Source of the DNA: Gymnogyps californianus
Taxonomy: Eukaryota; Chordata; Aves; Accipitriformes; Cathartidae
Direction: 5' to 3'
NCBI RefSeq assembly: GCF_018139145.2
Contig: NC_059485.1
Coordinates: forward strand, 18,351,698-18,415,697
DNA: 64,000 nucleotides
Shown: piece by piece, positions 35,261-48,200 of the stretch
Position numbering within the stretch: position 1 is the stretch's first letter
Layout of the letters: each line of letters starts with the position of its first letter
Position numbers and translations under genes: made by a program
The notes under the pieces: generated by a model
Told to the model about the DNA's origin: nothing
Database searches by the model: none
Seen by the model: only the letters and a program-made list of their open reading frames with translations

Positions 35261-35375
35261 GGATGCCCCCCATCAATGAGTGCCCCCCCACCTGCATGCC
35301 CACCCACCTGGGTGCCCCCCAATCCTGGGTGCCCCCCCAATCCTGGGTGCCCACCCCACACCCGGATGCCCCCCC
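35261..35375. repeat. Degenerate C-rich minisatellite
   Basis: About six imperfect units of roughly 17-20 bp, each built around GGGTGCCCCCC or GGATGCCCCCC, some followed by AATCCT. The two central units near 35310-35350 are nearly identical. It lies just upstream of the RAB40C CpG island. Confidence 0.8.
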
Positions 35376-35486
35376 TACGCCAGCCGGCCCCACGCCGGGC
35401 CCCGCCACGACCCCCCCCCTCCAGACTCGCTGTCCCATCATGCTCTGCTCCGGCGCGCCCCGCGCTGCCGCGGCCGCCCCCCGCAA

Positions 35487-35506
35487 GGCACGCCGGGACC
35501 TGTAGT
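35487..35506 (-). promoter_or_regulatory. ZNF143/SBS-like motif
   Basis: On the minus strand this 20-mer begins ACTACA, then TCCC after two bases, then ends in a GC-shifted version of the AGCATGC tail. It matches the vertebrate ZNF143 (Staf) consensus ACTACAnnTCCCAGnATGC at most positions, with G replacing A at several. Its position in the promoter CpG island, about 640 nt upstream of the RAB40C start codon, fits known ZNF143 promoter sites. Confidence 0.6.
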
Positions 35507-35769
35507 CTGGAGCCACACGGCCCGTCCCTCCGCCGGCCCCGCCCCGCGGCCCCGCCCCTCGAGAGCCCGGAGGGGCGCGCCGGGGCGGGGCCGGCTTTGA
35601 CGGACGCGTCGCTGAGCCTACGGGAGCGGCGGTACCCGGGCTGGGGGGCGGGCCCTGCCGCCGCCTCTCCCTCGGCCCGAGCGGGCGCTGCGCGGCGGCG
35701 CCAGGCGGAGGCTGCGGCCGTGGTGGCGGCTGCGCGGCCCGGCCCGGCCCCGGGCGCCCCGGCCCTGAG

Positions 35770-35975
35770 GTGGGTGAGTGGGTCCGGCGCGGCCCGGCGC
35801 TGGGGCCCGGCGGGGCAGGTTCGGGCCGCGGGGCCTGGCGGGGCGGCGGCGGCGCATTGTGCGGGCGCGGGGGCTTTGTCAGCGGCGGGGGGCGCTGAGG
35901 AGCCGGCGGGGCTGGGCTGCTTTCCTCCTCCTCCTCCGCCTCCTCCTCCTCCTCGTCTCCTCCCTCCCGCCGCAG
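35770..35975 (+). other. RAB40C: Possible short 5' UTR intron of RAB40C
   Basis: A donor-like CTGAG/gtgggt at 35770, or GG/gtgagt at 35774, is followed about 200 nt later by a long C/T-rich tract (35923-35970) ending in CGCAG at 35975. If used, the noncoding first exon ends at 35769 or 35773 and the second exon begins at 35976. This is inferred from splice signals only. Confidence 0.4.
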
Positions 35976-36001
35976 GTCCCCAGCGCGTCCCTCGGCGGAA
36001 G

Positions 36002-36031
36002 ATGCGAGGCGAGGCGGAGGGCCGGCTGTGA
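36002..36031 (+). other. Upstream ORF 1 in the RAB40C leader
   Basis: ATG at 36002 opens a nine-codon frame (MRGEAEGRL) that stops at TGA 36029-36031. It lies 114 nt before the predicted main start and within the sequence likely to be exonic leader. Short uORFs of this kind usually lower translation of the main frame. Confidence 0.6.
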
Positions 36032-36109
36032 GCTGCAGCGGGGGGAGAGGCCCGGCGGTGTCCCCGGAGCGGGGCCGGAGCCCCCCCTCAGGCCGGCGGG
36101 CGGCGGAGG

Positions 36110-36133
36110 ATGCGGATCGGGCCCCCTCGCTGA
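36110..36133 (+). other. Upstream ORF 2, ending in a TGATG overlap
   Basis: ATG at 36110 opens MRIGPPR and stops at TGA 36131-36133. The last A of the stop codon is the first base of another ATG (36133-36135). That second ATG is in frame with RAB40C and four codons upstream of its usual start. The arrangement resembles a termination-reinitiation junction. Confidence 0.65.
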
Positions 36134-36144
36134 TGAGAGGGAGG

Positions 36145-36286
36145 ATGGGAACCCAGGGCAGCCCGGTGAAGAGCTACGATTACCTCCTCAAGTTCCTGCT
36201 GGTGGGGGACAGCGACGTGGGGAAGGGAGAGATCCTGGAGAGCCTGCAGGACGGGGCCTCCGAGTCCCCCTACGCCTACAGCAACG
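36145..36286 (+). CDS. RAB40C: RAB40C first coding exon, 142 bp
   Basis: Forty-seven codons plus the first base of a split glycine. The exon encodes the N terminus, the first beta strand and the P-loop, then [19 protein letters not shown]. The donor is gtaagg at 36287. An in-frame ATG at 36133 would add MRGR, but it has C at -3 and A at +4, a weak context. Confidence 0.95.
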
Positions 36287-39200
36287 GTAAGGGGGGCTGG
36301 GGGGGGGGCAGGATCCGTCCCGCGGCCTCGCAGGGGGGGCCCGAGGCGGGCCCGAGCTGCAGCACTGACATCTCTGTAACGGGCAGCAGCAGGGACCCGT
36401 GCGAGGGGTCACTGCCCGTGGGGAGGTCAGCCTTGGGGAGGGAGGGGTGGGTTTGCTTTTTGCTTTGGTTTTTGGTTTTGTTTTTTTGTTTTTTTTTTTT
36501 TTACGAACTGGAAGCGTAGCACGGTTTATCAGGGGTCGCGTGGCTGGTAGCGGAAAGGCCGCGGCTGTTCCTTAAAATCGTCAAGATCTGCAGGAGAATT
36601 TGGCCAGAGAAACGGCAGAGGGGTCGGTGTCTGATGTAATCCCGGGATGCGCGAATCCCGCAGCGCAGCTGGACCCTTCCCAAGCGGAGCTCTGCCTCGG
36701 CACCCCGCTTAAAGAGCCGAGCTGATTCCCCGTGGCCGCCGCAGGGGTTAACGCCAGGACGGAGCTGTACCCAGAGGAAGCAGGGTCTATAACAAAAGAA
36801 CAGGAGCCTTATTTCCAGGCCAGAGCTGCTCTTACTTGGTAGCTGGCTACCGTGAGCGCAGCTCGGTCCGCCTCCTGCAAACATTAAGGTTTCTAATGGA
36901 ACCCATGACAGACCATTAACTACAGTGTCACAAGACCGTAATTAAGAGCCAAGGAGTGGCGCTGTGCTATTTCCTGCGTCCCCTCGCCGCAGTTAAAGCA
37001 TAACACGGCCTGGCAGGGTGCAGGTCCTGGGGTGGTTTTCAATCTGTCATCCTTCCCCCAGCCTCTGTGCAAAATAACGTCCCCAAGGGCTCGACAGAAG
37101 CCATCCACTTCAGACTCTGCATCATCGCTGCAGCCGACCCCAGGGCTGGAGCAGGTGGTGCTTAGTTTTGCCTGTAAGCAGGAGTCCGAGGGAATCGGGT
37201 GCTTCTCGATGCTCTGCGTTGAAGCTGGCTGAATTTAGAGCATAAAGGAGTGGCGTGGCTCGGCTCCTGACTGCGTGCTCGGTCCTCAGAGCTACTACCA
37301 GCTTCGTAGGAGCTGATGCAAGCGCGCACCTGCTCCTCAGAGATTTACGGGGAGGTGGTGACTCAGAAGTCAGGCTGCTTGTGAAATGAGAGCAGCAAAT
37401 TCTGGAACTAGAAGGTTGTGGTATCATTCATCTCCTTGGGTGTCTGGCTGAGCTGGTGCGGTTTGCCTTTTAGGAGATGCTTGGCACTTTTAAGCTTCCC
37501 TGAAGAGAGTTTGTGTCTCTGAAGAACCTGCCTCATCTGGGAGCTGTAGTGCTGCTCCTCGGGGTTGGCGTTTACGAAGCAGAAAGGGATGAAGAGCGTA
37601 ACAGGGTGGTTGTTTTAAGCGAAGTGTTGAAGCTGGAATTGTCTTCTGATAGAAATGGTTTTGACCGTTGTTTCGAAGCAGGCAATGCAGGAGTAGTAAG
37701 TACAATTGCAAAGTGAGTGTGCGGTGGGTTCTTTGATATATACATAAAACCCAAAGAACAGTGACTTTGGCTATCGCTGTAAGATTTTTGTCTCTGTCGT
37801 CGCTATTTTATAACAACAAAATACCACCATCTTTTTTCTGGAAAAAGAAATCTCAGTGAACTAATATTTTCAGAACCTTCCCTTGTCTTCTATGGGCAAT
37901 TGAACCCATTCCTAATTAGAGAATTAGGTCACATACTGGTTTTTTTCACAGTAATATATGCTCTGATAGTCTCTGCTTCTGTTGCTTCTGTGAAGCTGTG
38001 TGCCTTTTGGATAATCAGATGGAGTAGCTTTGAAATCTGAGTGAGTTTGATACTGCTGGTACTCCTGACAGCCTTGGCAATCCAGCTCCCTCCGTCTCTG
38101 GCACAGTTGGGATGTGCGTACTGACAGGACATGCTTCTCCACCAGCGTGCTTTCACTCTGCCCTGACGGAGACCACCCCTTGACGTGAAGGCACTTAAAT
38201 TTTGTGAACAGCTAGCGCCTGGCCTCCTTTTTGACACATGCATGATGCTGTCCCAAAACTGCAACGGTGGAATGTTATATAGAGGCTCTTTTTGTAAGTC
38301 TTTTACTTGCAAGTGCATCGTCCTCCTCCTCGTCCCCTCCCAGACCCCACATCCCAATTTGAAACAAGTATTGTATCATCTACGACTTGTTTGATCTGTC
38401 CAGAGAACACAACTTGCTGTTATCGGTGTGAAATGGAGTATGCTTTAGGTTGATCTTGTGATTGGGACATCACATGTCAAGCTCAGATCCCTAACCTCCG
38501 GTGGGGAGGGGTAAAGCTGTTGTGCCCTCTCTGTCTCATTAGGGTCTGCTGCTTTTACTGTGTTGGCCAATTACAACTGTTTTGACACGGTTTTTTTGAC
38601 ATGCAGTGTGAAATGAATTGTCCTTTCAGCTCTGGGAAGGCATACCTTTAAAAGTGATGCTCTGTAAATGAAGCTCTGTATTTTTGCTGCTGCTCTTCTG
38701 CCGTACACCTGGCCTCTAGAAGAGGGTTTGAGGGATTCCTCTCTTCTCCGTGGGCATGAGGGTGTTGGAACAGCGGGCAACCAAGAGATGAGAAAGCCCT
38801 TTTTCCATCAGCATCGCTTTTGCGAGCTGTAAGCAGCAGGCAGCCTCTGCTTGCTTGCGTCCAGTATCTGAAAGCCTTGGACGCAGTATGAGCTGTGTCT
38901 TTCTTAAAGCATTGTAGCTGCTTCTGTCCATCCTCGTTCAGGATCCCTGAGCAGAAGCATCGCTTCTCAACACAGCCTTATAGCTTGGCACCTCATACTG
39001 AATCAGGCACGTCTTAAATTAGACACCGCAGTTCCTATTGTGTATAGCAAGACCTTAGCAATGTCCTTTATTTAAATTGCTATTAGAAATGCATCTGGTC
39101 CAAGTAGAGGTGGTGGTTGCTCCCCAGATGTCATTGACCTTTGCAGTAAGAGGTGTGGGTGATGCCCCTGACCATTGCTGCACCCAAGCTGCGAGGGCAC

Positions 39201-42200
39201 TGGATACAGAACTTCTGGTGACATAAAAATGGCATTTTGAGGAGGAATTTGAGGTCCAGTTGTCACCTGTGTGTTTCTTACTAGGTTCATGCTGAAGTTA
39301 CCGAGTGTATATGTCTCCAGGAGCGTCAGGCCAAGCGTGCCGCTCCCTGCGAAGAGCGGGGAGTTTGTTTATGTCCTGTGGCTGGATATTGTCACCGCCC
39401 AGCCCAGGAGGGTTTGTAACTGAGTTGGGCTTACATTTTGCTTTTTCTTGGCCATCTACAAAATACCCTGAATTAAGCCTTCTTACTAGGATTTGGCAAA
39501 AATGTGGGCTTTTGGGAGAACACTAATGTTCTTCTGGGCTTCCATTGTTGTCCTCCTTCCCAGCTTTCACCCCCCGACTCCCCAAATCTGCAGTGGTGGA
39601 GGCAGGGTGCCATTCTTGGAGCCCCACCGCTGCTCTTGACAGCTGGAGGACCTCACCCGGGAACCGAAAACCCTGCCTTTCCCCTGAATGCCCTCGCCTC
39701 TCAGCACTTGCTCCTTCTCCCAAGGTACAGGGGAGGGCTGCTCTGGCCCCCGTGCTGTGAGCTGCGGTGTTACAGCTGACTCAGAGCAAAACTGCGTGCA
39801 TTACACACGGATACGAGTCAACTACACAGATCATTTTTCACTTTGGTGCTTAAATTGCCCGCTTGGGGTCTGTCCTTACCGTTCCGCAAGTGCCGAAGCA
39901 GGACAGAAATGTCTCTGGTTGCGAGGTGGTTTTGGACAACGAGATGTGGTGGAGCTGCATGTGAAAGTAGGGGCGGTGTGTGTGCCCTGCAAAAGGAAGA
40001 CAAGGCTATTCCTCACCTGAAGGACCCATGGCTTTGTCACTACTGTGTCATACATCCCCTCTTGAATATCTATTTACTCATGTGCTTGTGCTGAAGTGAT
40101 CTTGCCTAGCTGGTTTGTTGGCTTGCTTGAGAAGCCAGCCCTGCTCGGGCTGCATCAAGACCGGGTGAGTCGGGGAGGGCTCCTGCACGGGAGCGCTCGG
40201 CAGGCACGAGTGCCATTGCTGCCGTATGAGACGGTGCCCCGCGTGCACCAGAAATAGGGCCGGGGCTGGTCTCACCACGCAGACGTGAATGTGATGTGCT
40301 CCGTCTTCACATGATGGAGGGCTTTTTCTGCGGCAGCCTTCCCCCTCACCTGCTGCTGTTCCCATAGGAAAGGAGAAACGTGTGTTAGGGAAAGACTAGA
40401 GCGTGTTTCTGAGCAGATGGCTTTGATTGGAAGGGGGATGGATTTTTATTTTTATTTTTTTCCCTGTCCTCAGCTTGTATTAAGAAAGTGATGAGGCTGA
40501 AGCCTTATGTCTGCAGTCTGATCTCCTTTCAAAGAGCATGCAAAAGCTAAAATGAAAGCATTGCCCTGCCACAGGGTTGGTGCTGTGACCAGCCCTAATG
40601 CAGGGAGCCCCGATGCCTTGTTTCAACTCCTTCCCTTAGCTGGGGCTTAGTGCCTTTATTCGAGCAGCATCCTTCGGTGCTCTGTTACCTCACTGCTATC
40701 CAAAGACCCAAGGAAATGTTAGGAAAAAGGCAATTAAGTGCTCAATTGTAATAGCTACCGACAGGGTTTATGGTTCAGATAAAAACTGGATCTTTCCCAA
40801 GAGCTCTTCCCCGTAGCAGAAGTGCAAGGAATTCAGCTTTTGGGCAGGGGCGGTGGGCCCACCGCGGAGCAAGGTCTGGGGCAGTGTAGCTTTGTGCCCT
40901 TTCCGTGGCCGGGAGGGCAGGGAGAGGCAGCGTTAACGAAGAGCGGCTGAAGACACTGCTCAGCCCTTGGAGGTGGTCAGGACCCTCCCAGCCAGTGCTG
41001 TTTGCCTGGGGACCTCATGACTGCTGTTTAATTACCAGGTTGTTTATTTGAGTGACCCACATCTTTGGATGTCTTTTCCCTCTGGTTGTTTTTGTGCAGC
41101 TGTCTAAATGTGGAGGTCCCTAAGCTGTCCCTTTCAAGTCTTTCTTTACAGCAATTACTCTCTCAGTATGTCCTGTGACCCCTCAGTCACCAGCGTGCGT
41201 CCAGAAACATCCCCTGTAAAACTGCTCTGCTTTGCTTCATGGCAGTCTTCAAGTTAGTCACTTGCCAACCAGGAGATCATCTGTACCACAACCAGCGTAC
41301 ACAGGGATGGAGGAGAGGGGACGCCTTGTCTCGTCTTCCTCGCTGCCACGGAGGGCGTGCGAGGGGATGCTTTTCGATGCTTCTGCTCCTTGCCTGCTGA
41401 GTTTCCAAGACTGACCAGGGAGATGGTCTCTTGCTTCTCATCCTCTGCGTTTGCTGCCGTGTTTGGCTGGAGGTCCTGCTGCACTGCTGCAGAGTTTCCC
41501 ATCACTGGTTCGCTTTTCCCAAGCCTTAACAAAGCGTGCGGCTGAGCTGTTCTGCTTTAAGCTTCTGCAGCTTCTGTAGGGACAGGACCTCTCTCAATAC
41601 CTGACAGCATCTAACTTTCCCTTCTTCAGCATACAAGAAACAGTTGCTGGGTGTACCTGCGTGCAGTGAAACCTCAGGCGGGGACAGCACTGATGTGGTG
41701 GCACCTTCTGGGCATAGACACGAGAGCTACAGATGTTGAGCAGCTTGAGATTGCAGCTGAGTGCTCATCCCGGCGTTGCTGCAGTGTCAGGGCTGTCTTT
41801 GGCATCAGCGGGGAGGGAAACATTGATCCTGGTGCTGCTTTGCTGCTGCCTCCTCCTCGCCTGGCCACGTGCCACCGGGTGCGTCCCCGCTGTCTGCCGG
41901 AGCAGCGTTGTCCCTGTCAGTGGTAGACATGAGCCATCCGGCTGGGCTGGCCCGCTGTTTCAGATGCTGCATGCCAGTGGAAACTGCTGTTTGTTTTCTG
42001 GCGTGACTGTCTTAATTGGAATAATGTTTTATTTTGAGGTTTTAGCGCTCTGATGCGAGGGGGATTGAGGCAAAATATTCGAAGTGCAGCCTTGCCATCA
42101 TGTCCCTGTAGTGGCCTCAGAATTGATCTGCAGGGAATGCTTCAGCTGGACCGCACTGGTCGTGCCGCTAGAAATCTCTTTCGATGGCTTGCGGAGTGGA

Positions 42201-45200
42201 GAGTGGTTGTTGCAGCAATTCCCCGTGTCTGCCAGCACTTGCATCAGTGTCCTTCAGGGATATTCGCTTCCCTGTCATCAGGGACACAAAACTGATCTCG
42301 TCAGAGCAGGCTTTGCCTCAGAAACAACTCCAGCATCTCTTATTTCTCCATTGTTTACTAATTATCCTTTGTGTGAAAAATATTTCCAAATGTACAGTGT
42401 TGAACCTCCATCTCTGCTTGATGTGGAATTAACTAGCTGTGGCTTAAACTTAAACCCCAAAACAAAGCAAACAAACAAAAAGAACCACTCCATCAAACCA
42501 AAAAACAAACCCCAAACTGAGTGCCTAGCAGGTTTTGATGTCTTCAGTTCTCTCTCAAGTCAGGTTTAAGGATGCACAGCACCGTAGGTTGTTGTGCATG
42601 CATAATTTTTCAGGAGGGTTATGTTTTTGTCATTTTTTTAATAAAGCTGGGGACTTATTCTGCAAAGTTCTCAATTGCACTGGGCAGTTCTCGCCACCTC
42701 TAATCCCCTGTATAAAAGCTTTGCTTTTACATGGCTGTTAATGTGTTTCTGAGCCCTAAGTGCACAAAGGTGATGTGGACTGAGCAGTATAAATCTGAAA
42801 TGGGTGGAATGTTCTTCTAATAACTGGGATTAAAAGTTTCTCTGTATTTTTTTTGTTTTTGAAAAGCAAGTAGGTTTTGCTCTATCCAGATCCCGCGATG
42901 GCATTGTCCACTTCTCTTGGTGTGTGGGGTTTTTTGTTTGGTTGTTTTGGTATATAAGCCGCATAGGAAAGCCCATGGAAAATGTCTCCTCCTCCTCCGC
43001 CCCATCCTTCAGCTTTTGTTTCCAGCTGTTCACTGGCATGTTTTCCTCCGGCGGCCTCCCTCTCTCAAAGAGCAGAGCATCTTTCCTTTGCACTTGAGAA
43101 TAGCTATGCTATGAGCTTAGGTTTTGGAGCTGAGGTTTTATAACCTTGCTTTTTAAAATCTTGTTTTCTATCCCTTTACCCCTCACCTTTCTCGGGCAGC
43201 CCAGGCTCAGCACAAAATGAGCAGTGATACAGAAGCATTATGTCATACCGGTTTCTATTTGATTGCAGGCAGAGGAGGAGGAGGAAGGAAGCTCCGATGT
43301 GAAAATCTTTGGCCTCATTTTGCTAAATGCTTTGCTGTGAGTTGGGACTCACCTGAAAGGGAAATTTCCCTGGGGCGTAGATGATCCGGCTCAGGGCTAG
43401 GGCCCCCCATTGAAGAGGTCTGTTTGTTTCTGCAAAAGTTGTAGTAATAGTAGGGTTGCAACATCAGCTCAGAGATTGTTCCTATAGGGCTTCTGTTTTC
43501 TGAGAGCATTTTTACGTAGCCATAGTTTTTTCGATTTTCTTCCTCTTTTCTACCTCCTCTTTGGCTCATTTCCATCACCCTGTTGGGAAACTAGACGATA
43601 TTATATCATTTTAAAACTTTGACACCTGTTCTCCTATAAATATCATCCTTGGAGTGATTAATGTCCTGTATGTGCTGTGCAGTGCTGCAGCCATTTCAAT
43701 ATCAGGCATTGAATTTGGACAAAAATCCTCAGGCGATTCAAACAAAATATATGCTGTTTAAACCGTCAGTGGTTAAGGAGGAGACAAGCAAAAGGGGACA
43801 CTGAAAGGCTGTACTTAACTGGCAGTTTAATAGAAGGTGCTGTGCATCTCTGGAATAATCTCCTGTTACAGAAAATGCAGATTTTTTTTTTTTTTTTAAT
43901 TTCTTTTTAGAGATGCCATTTTAACTCATTTTCCAGCCCAGCTTCTGAGTTCCCTGGCCCACTTGGGGGTTTTATTGTACCACTTTCCTGTCTTTGCAAA
44001 TGATTGCTCTCTACACACACCGCCCGGTCATGTACACAGAAATTACCCTGTCTTCTGTTTCCTTCTGTACCAGTTTTAACAGCAGCAGGCTGTAGTCCCT
44101 TTTGCCCATGGTTCTGGAGGCCGAGTGGACAGGAGACCGAACTAGATGGAAAAAAAACTCGACCAAACAAAGAAACAAACAAAAAAAAAACCCCACTGGA
44201 AAAACAACAAAAAACCCCCACTATTTTGTCTGTCCTGTTTACTTAATCTTAAATCATCTCTTGTCCCAGAGCTGTTATTTTTCTGATGTTGTCAAACTGC
44301 TTCAGTAACTTGATGGTAAAATCTGTACAGGAGACAGCGTACAGGTCTGTGCTACGGCACGAGGAGAGGAAACTCTGCGGGGCTGATCTTACCTAACCTG
44401 AGAGCCTTATCTGTGCTGCTCGCCGTGCTAGCAAACGCGTGTTCGCTCTGAAATGCCTCCTTAGGTTGAGACATGCTTGTGTTCTTGTAGGTGTCACCTG
44501 TATTACCAGGTTAAAATTCTATACTTTTTTTCTATTTAAATAATGCAAAATGCTGGCTTTCTTCTGGTAGCAGCAAAAGTCGTGCTTCAGAGTTGCTGGC
44601 AGGGTGGCTGGGGCGAGATCTTTGTCCTGCAACAGCGGTAGGTCAAGAGGAGGAGAGGACCTGGGAGGCTCCAATTTGGGCTGAGAGTGGAGGGTTTGAA
44701 AACATGATTTCGGGCTGTTGAGAGCTGCTGTGGAGCCGCTGCGAGGCGGCACGCTTCGTACGGGTGTGTAGAGGGGTGCTTGCTCTGCTAGCAGGGCCGG
44801 CCGATCTTTTAAGGGCAGGGAGGGACTGTTGAGCGCACGCAGCAATGTATTGTAGGTCAGGTCCCTGGAGATCTGTTGTTATCGCCGGAAACAGCACACC
44901 GAAATGTGAAACCAATGTTAGCAGCTGTCCTGATGCTTCCAGCGTGGAGCGGTCCCTTTCCAGCGTGGAGCGGTCCCTTTCCGGAGTGGAGCTCGTGGTT
45001 GGTGCAGCGAGACCAAATTCAAGAGCCGGTGAAATTCATGGTGAGTGGTCTCTCCGTAGCTGCTCCAGGAGCTCTGTAAGTACCCGTGCTCGGCAGGCAC
45101 GTGGTGCTTAACCTGTCTACGCCCGGCTGAAATGCTGTAGCCTTCTTTCTGGGTGTTTGGGTGTACTATGTCAGTCTGGAGACGGCTGCGTCATTGCTGG

Positions 45201-48200
45201 CCGCCTCTGTTGCGGTGTTGCAACGTGACCCTTTAAATGGCAAAGTCTGGAGATGCCAACTGGCGTTGAGCAGCGGGGTGTGGGTGGCAGGAGGGGCTGT
45301 GGATGGGTGTCCCGCTGATCGGAGACTGCCGCCGTGTGCGTCCGGATCCACGTGCAGGATCCCCGAGCGGGTGTGCAGCCGTACGCGTGAGCCCGGCATC
45401 TCGTGCACGGTGGCGTGCGCGTCAGGCTGGTGGTGATGCCACGAAGGTCTGGTGCTGTAGAGCAGCATTTCCCATGTATTAACGTGCACAGTGTTGAGGT
45501 GTAAATGTGGAAGGTGAACCTCTTCAATATCCTGATATTGGAAGGTATTTTGGACAAATACTTGGATTTTTTTGAGTGTTGTGGGTGGTTTTTTTTTGGT
45601 CTCCAAGCGTATCTTGGTGTTTGTATGGTAATCCAGCAACAATGAAGATTGTTACGGTGCCCTCTGATTTTCCTCATAGACTGTCTTTGTTTCTGCATGC
45701 AGCTGTATAGTTTTTATGGAGATCTGAACTGCAAAGCATGAAGAAACTCTTTTGTTTGTTGTCGCTTCTGTGCATAAAATCATTCTTGATTCTCTTGTAA
45801 AGCACAAATCCACTTAACATCCCCAGTTCTGGACTGACTTTTGACTGTTTCTGTGGCTTCCCGGGTGTCCGCTGAAATTGTTTGAGCTTTAGGAACAGAT
45901 TTGCTTCTGGCTTCAAATGCCGTTTTCAGATGTAGTTGTCATCCTTAAATGAGCCCGGAACAGAGCTCCTCTGTGTGAGGACCACGTAGCTGCCGACAAG
46001 CTGCTGGGCTGTGGAGCAGGCAGCAGACAAGTGAAGTCTTCTGCAAATCTGGGCTTCCTAGAGGTCTCCGAGTAAGTGTTTTGCTTTTGGCTGGTTACAA
46101 ATCCAAACAAGCAATTATTTGTCCGAGATCCCCACCTATGATCCCTTAGCTGTAGATGAAGATGCTGGGAACAAACTCTGACACGAGCAGCCTTTTTGTG
46201 AAAGGCTTCCAGTCTAAATTGAAAGCACTCTCAGTTGAAATGAGGCAGATATAAGTGGAAGACAGAGTACGTTTTTCGGGAGAAAATCCACAAATTCGGG
46301 TAATGTCAAATAATGGAAAGGTGTTTGTTCTTTCTCTCTTTCCGCGTGTGTCTTTGTACGAGGTGCTTGGCAGCTTGTTGGATGTATCACGCAGAGCTGC
46401 CAAGCGCCGCAGCAGCTCCCTTGAGTTGGCAGGAGCTCGTGTGATGCACTGAGCTTCGTTCGGGGACGTGGGCTCCTGGCCGTGCGCGTGGGGCTGAACT
46501 CCTCGGCTCAAAACAGCTCAAACTCATCTGCTGCACAGTTAAATAACCAGAAGCTCCTCGTTACCTCCCATTGAGTTGTGCAGCAAGAGTGGATTTTGTA
46601 TTCGCTCTGTGAGCAGGTGATGACGAAGGCTTGAGCAGATGGCTTCTATCTATCCCCTGTCCCCCAGCCAGCACCACGTGGGAGCGGCACTGGTCTCCTG
46701 CGTGCCTGGTAAGAACCGAGACCTCTTGATCCTGTTCCCAAGGTGGCTGCTCAGCTACGACGCAGGACAGGAGCGCAGTGGTAAAAGCACGTGCTTTCTG
46801 ACCCTCAGCTCCAGCTCTGCAGGCAGGAGCTGGGGGTGTTTTGCAGCGATGCTTTTATCACCCTGCTTAAAACAAAGAAGTAATACTGCCGAGGTAAATG
46901 CTAACACCAAGACACACAGACGTGGGATGAATCCACCTTTGTTTTAAAGCACATGTTTTCTTGACCCCTGTTGTTGATGGAGATAATTTGTTGTTTGTCT
47001 ATCTAAAGAGTAGGTAATTGAATGCGTGACTCAAACTGATGAGCTCATGTGTTGTTTGGAAGGGATGTTTTCTGTGGCTTACAGCTCTGAGCTGACTAGC
47101 TAAATTGGTGCTGTTAATGTGCTGTTGTACACACTTTTTAAGGTTGGATGACTTCATCAGTTGTTATTTGAATAGCTTGAATTCACTTTTTTCATCAGCT
47201 AGTGTTTATGTGCTCATACCACATTTTTTCTGAATGATTTAATATCACTTGCAGATGACGGAGAAAATAACTACTCCCCTAAGTTAATAGTAGGACCTGC
47301 AGTGGAAGGTAATGCACTGGTGGTGTCTTCTACGTACAGATGCTACTGCCTGTTTCTTAAGTTACTCGAATCAGAGGATCTCAATACCTGCGTCTTTGGT
47401 TACTTGGGTGCTGGCCCCAGCAGCTGCCTTCACCACCAAATCATTCTAGGCAGGACTAATACGTTCAGTTGTTGCACACTGCAGTGCAAAACCTGTTTGC
47501 TTTGAACGTGCGTTCAACAGCTGGCAACTCCTGGCTGGCTGTCATTTCCGTACCCATCTGCCTCTTTTGACTAGAAATGAAACGACAAGTCTTTCTGTAT
47601 TGACTTTTGCCCACAAGCGAACAATTCTGATATGAGTCTTCAGCCCTGGCTGCCGTTTTACTCATAGGCTGGTGAAGGCACGAAAAAAACCTCCCAAACC
47701 CCAAAATAAGGCATTTTGAACTACGTTCATAATACGTCCTGACTTCGTATTCTGCTGCTTGGAGCAACTTGGCTGCTGGACTCAGTAGCTATAGGTTGCC
47801 ATTTAATGACCGTCTCAACATAAACCGTTCCTAAATGAAAAGGTGCAGGATGTGGGATGCAATGAGAGGGAGCATGTGAACATGGTGATGGGAGGGGTAA
47901 TAACTGTTGTCTTCTCGTGGAATACAGTTCTGCCAGAAAATTAATCCCAGGAGGTCAGCGTCCACTTTGGTTTGAGCAAAGAGTCTGTGGAGAAGCCGGT
48001 GAGTTTGTACGGCGCTGGCTGTGTTGCAGGAACGTGCTATGAAACTGTTCTGGAGTAGCTCTGTCCCTCTTGGCCTGACCTTGTGTATAGCTCCCAGTAC
48101 ACCCCCAAAGCCGGGCACTGGAGAGGGCTGCTGCCGGGAACGCTGCTTGTGGATAAACATCCTGTGAGTGGGGGGTTATTTCACCCTGAAATAATTTGAC

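Larger units (their letters stand above)
32158..35430. other. Intergenic region between PIGQ and RAB40C
   Basis: GC-rich DNA, increasingly so toward the RAB40C promoter. It holds a 125-nt pyrimidine tract (33203-33327), three copies of a 23-bp repeat (34254-34320) and a C-rich minisatellite (about 35261-35375). The longest open frame is 323 codons (33890-34861). I judge it a chance frame in GC-rich DNA because it shows no domain, has competing frames on both strands and crosses the tandem repeat. No RNA gene was recognised. Confidence 0.6.
35430..36380 (+). promoter_or_regulatory. RAB40C: CpG-island promoter of RAB40C
   Basis: This region is extremely rich in G, C and CpG. It contains several Sp1-type GC boxes (CCCCGCCCC at about 35537-35560, GGGGCGGGG at about 35582-35590), and no TATA box was seen near the likely start. 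It includes the first coding exon. It is a typical dispersed-start housekeeping promoter. The exact transcription start cannot be placed from sequence alone. Confidence 0.85.

Noticed and set aside
35225..36031. 268-codon plus-strand frame rich in Pro, Ala and Arg across the CpG island
   Set aside because: It arises from extreme GC content and the C-rich minisatellite. It ends in the small uORF rather than joining RAB40C.
45166..45698. Overlapping 158- and 175-codon minus-strand frames in the RAB40C intron
   Set aside because: Two different frames of similar length cover the same bases, which suggests low stop density rather than coding. No family resemblance or splice context supports them.
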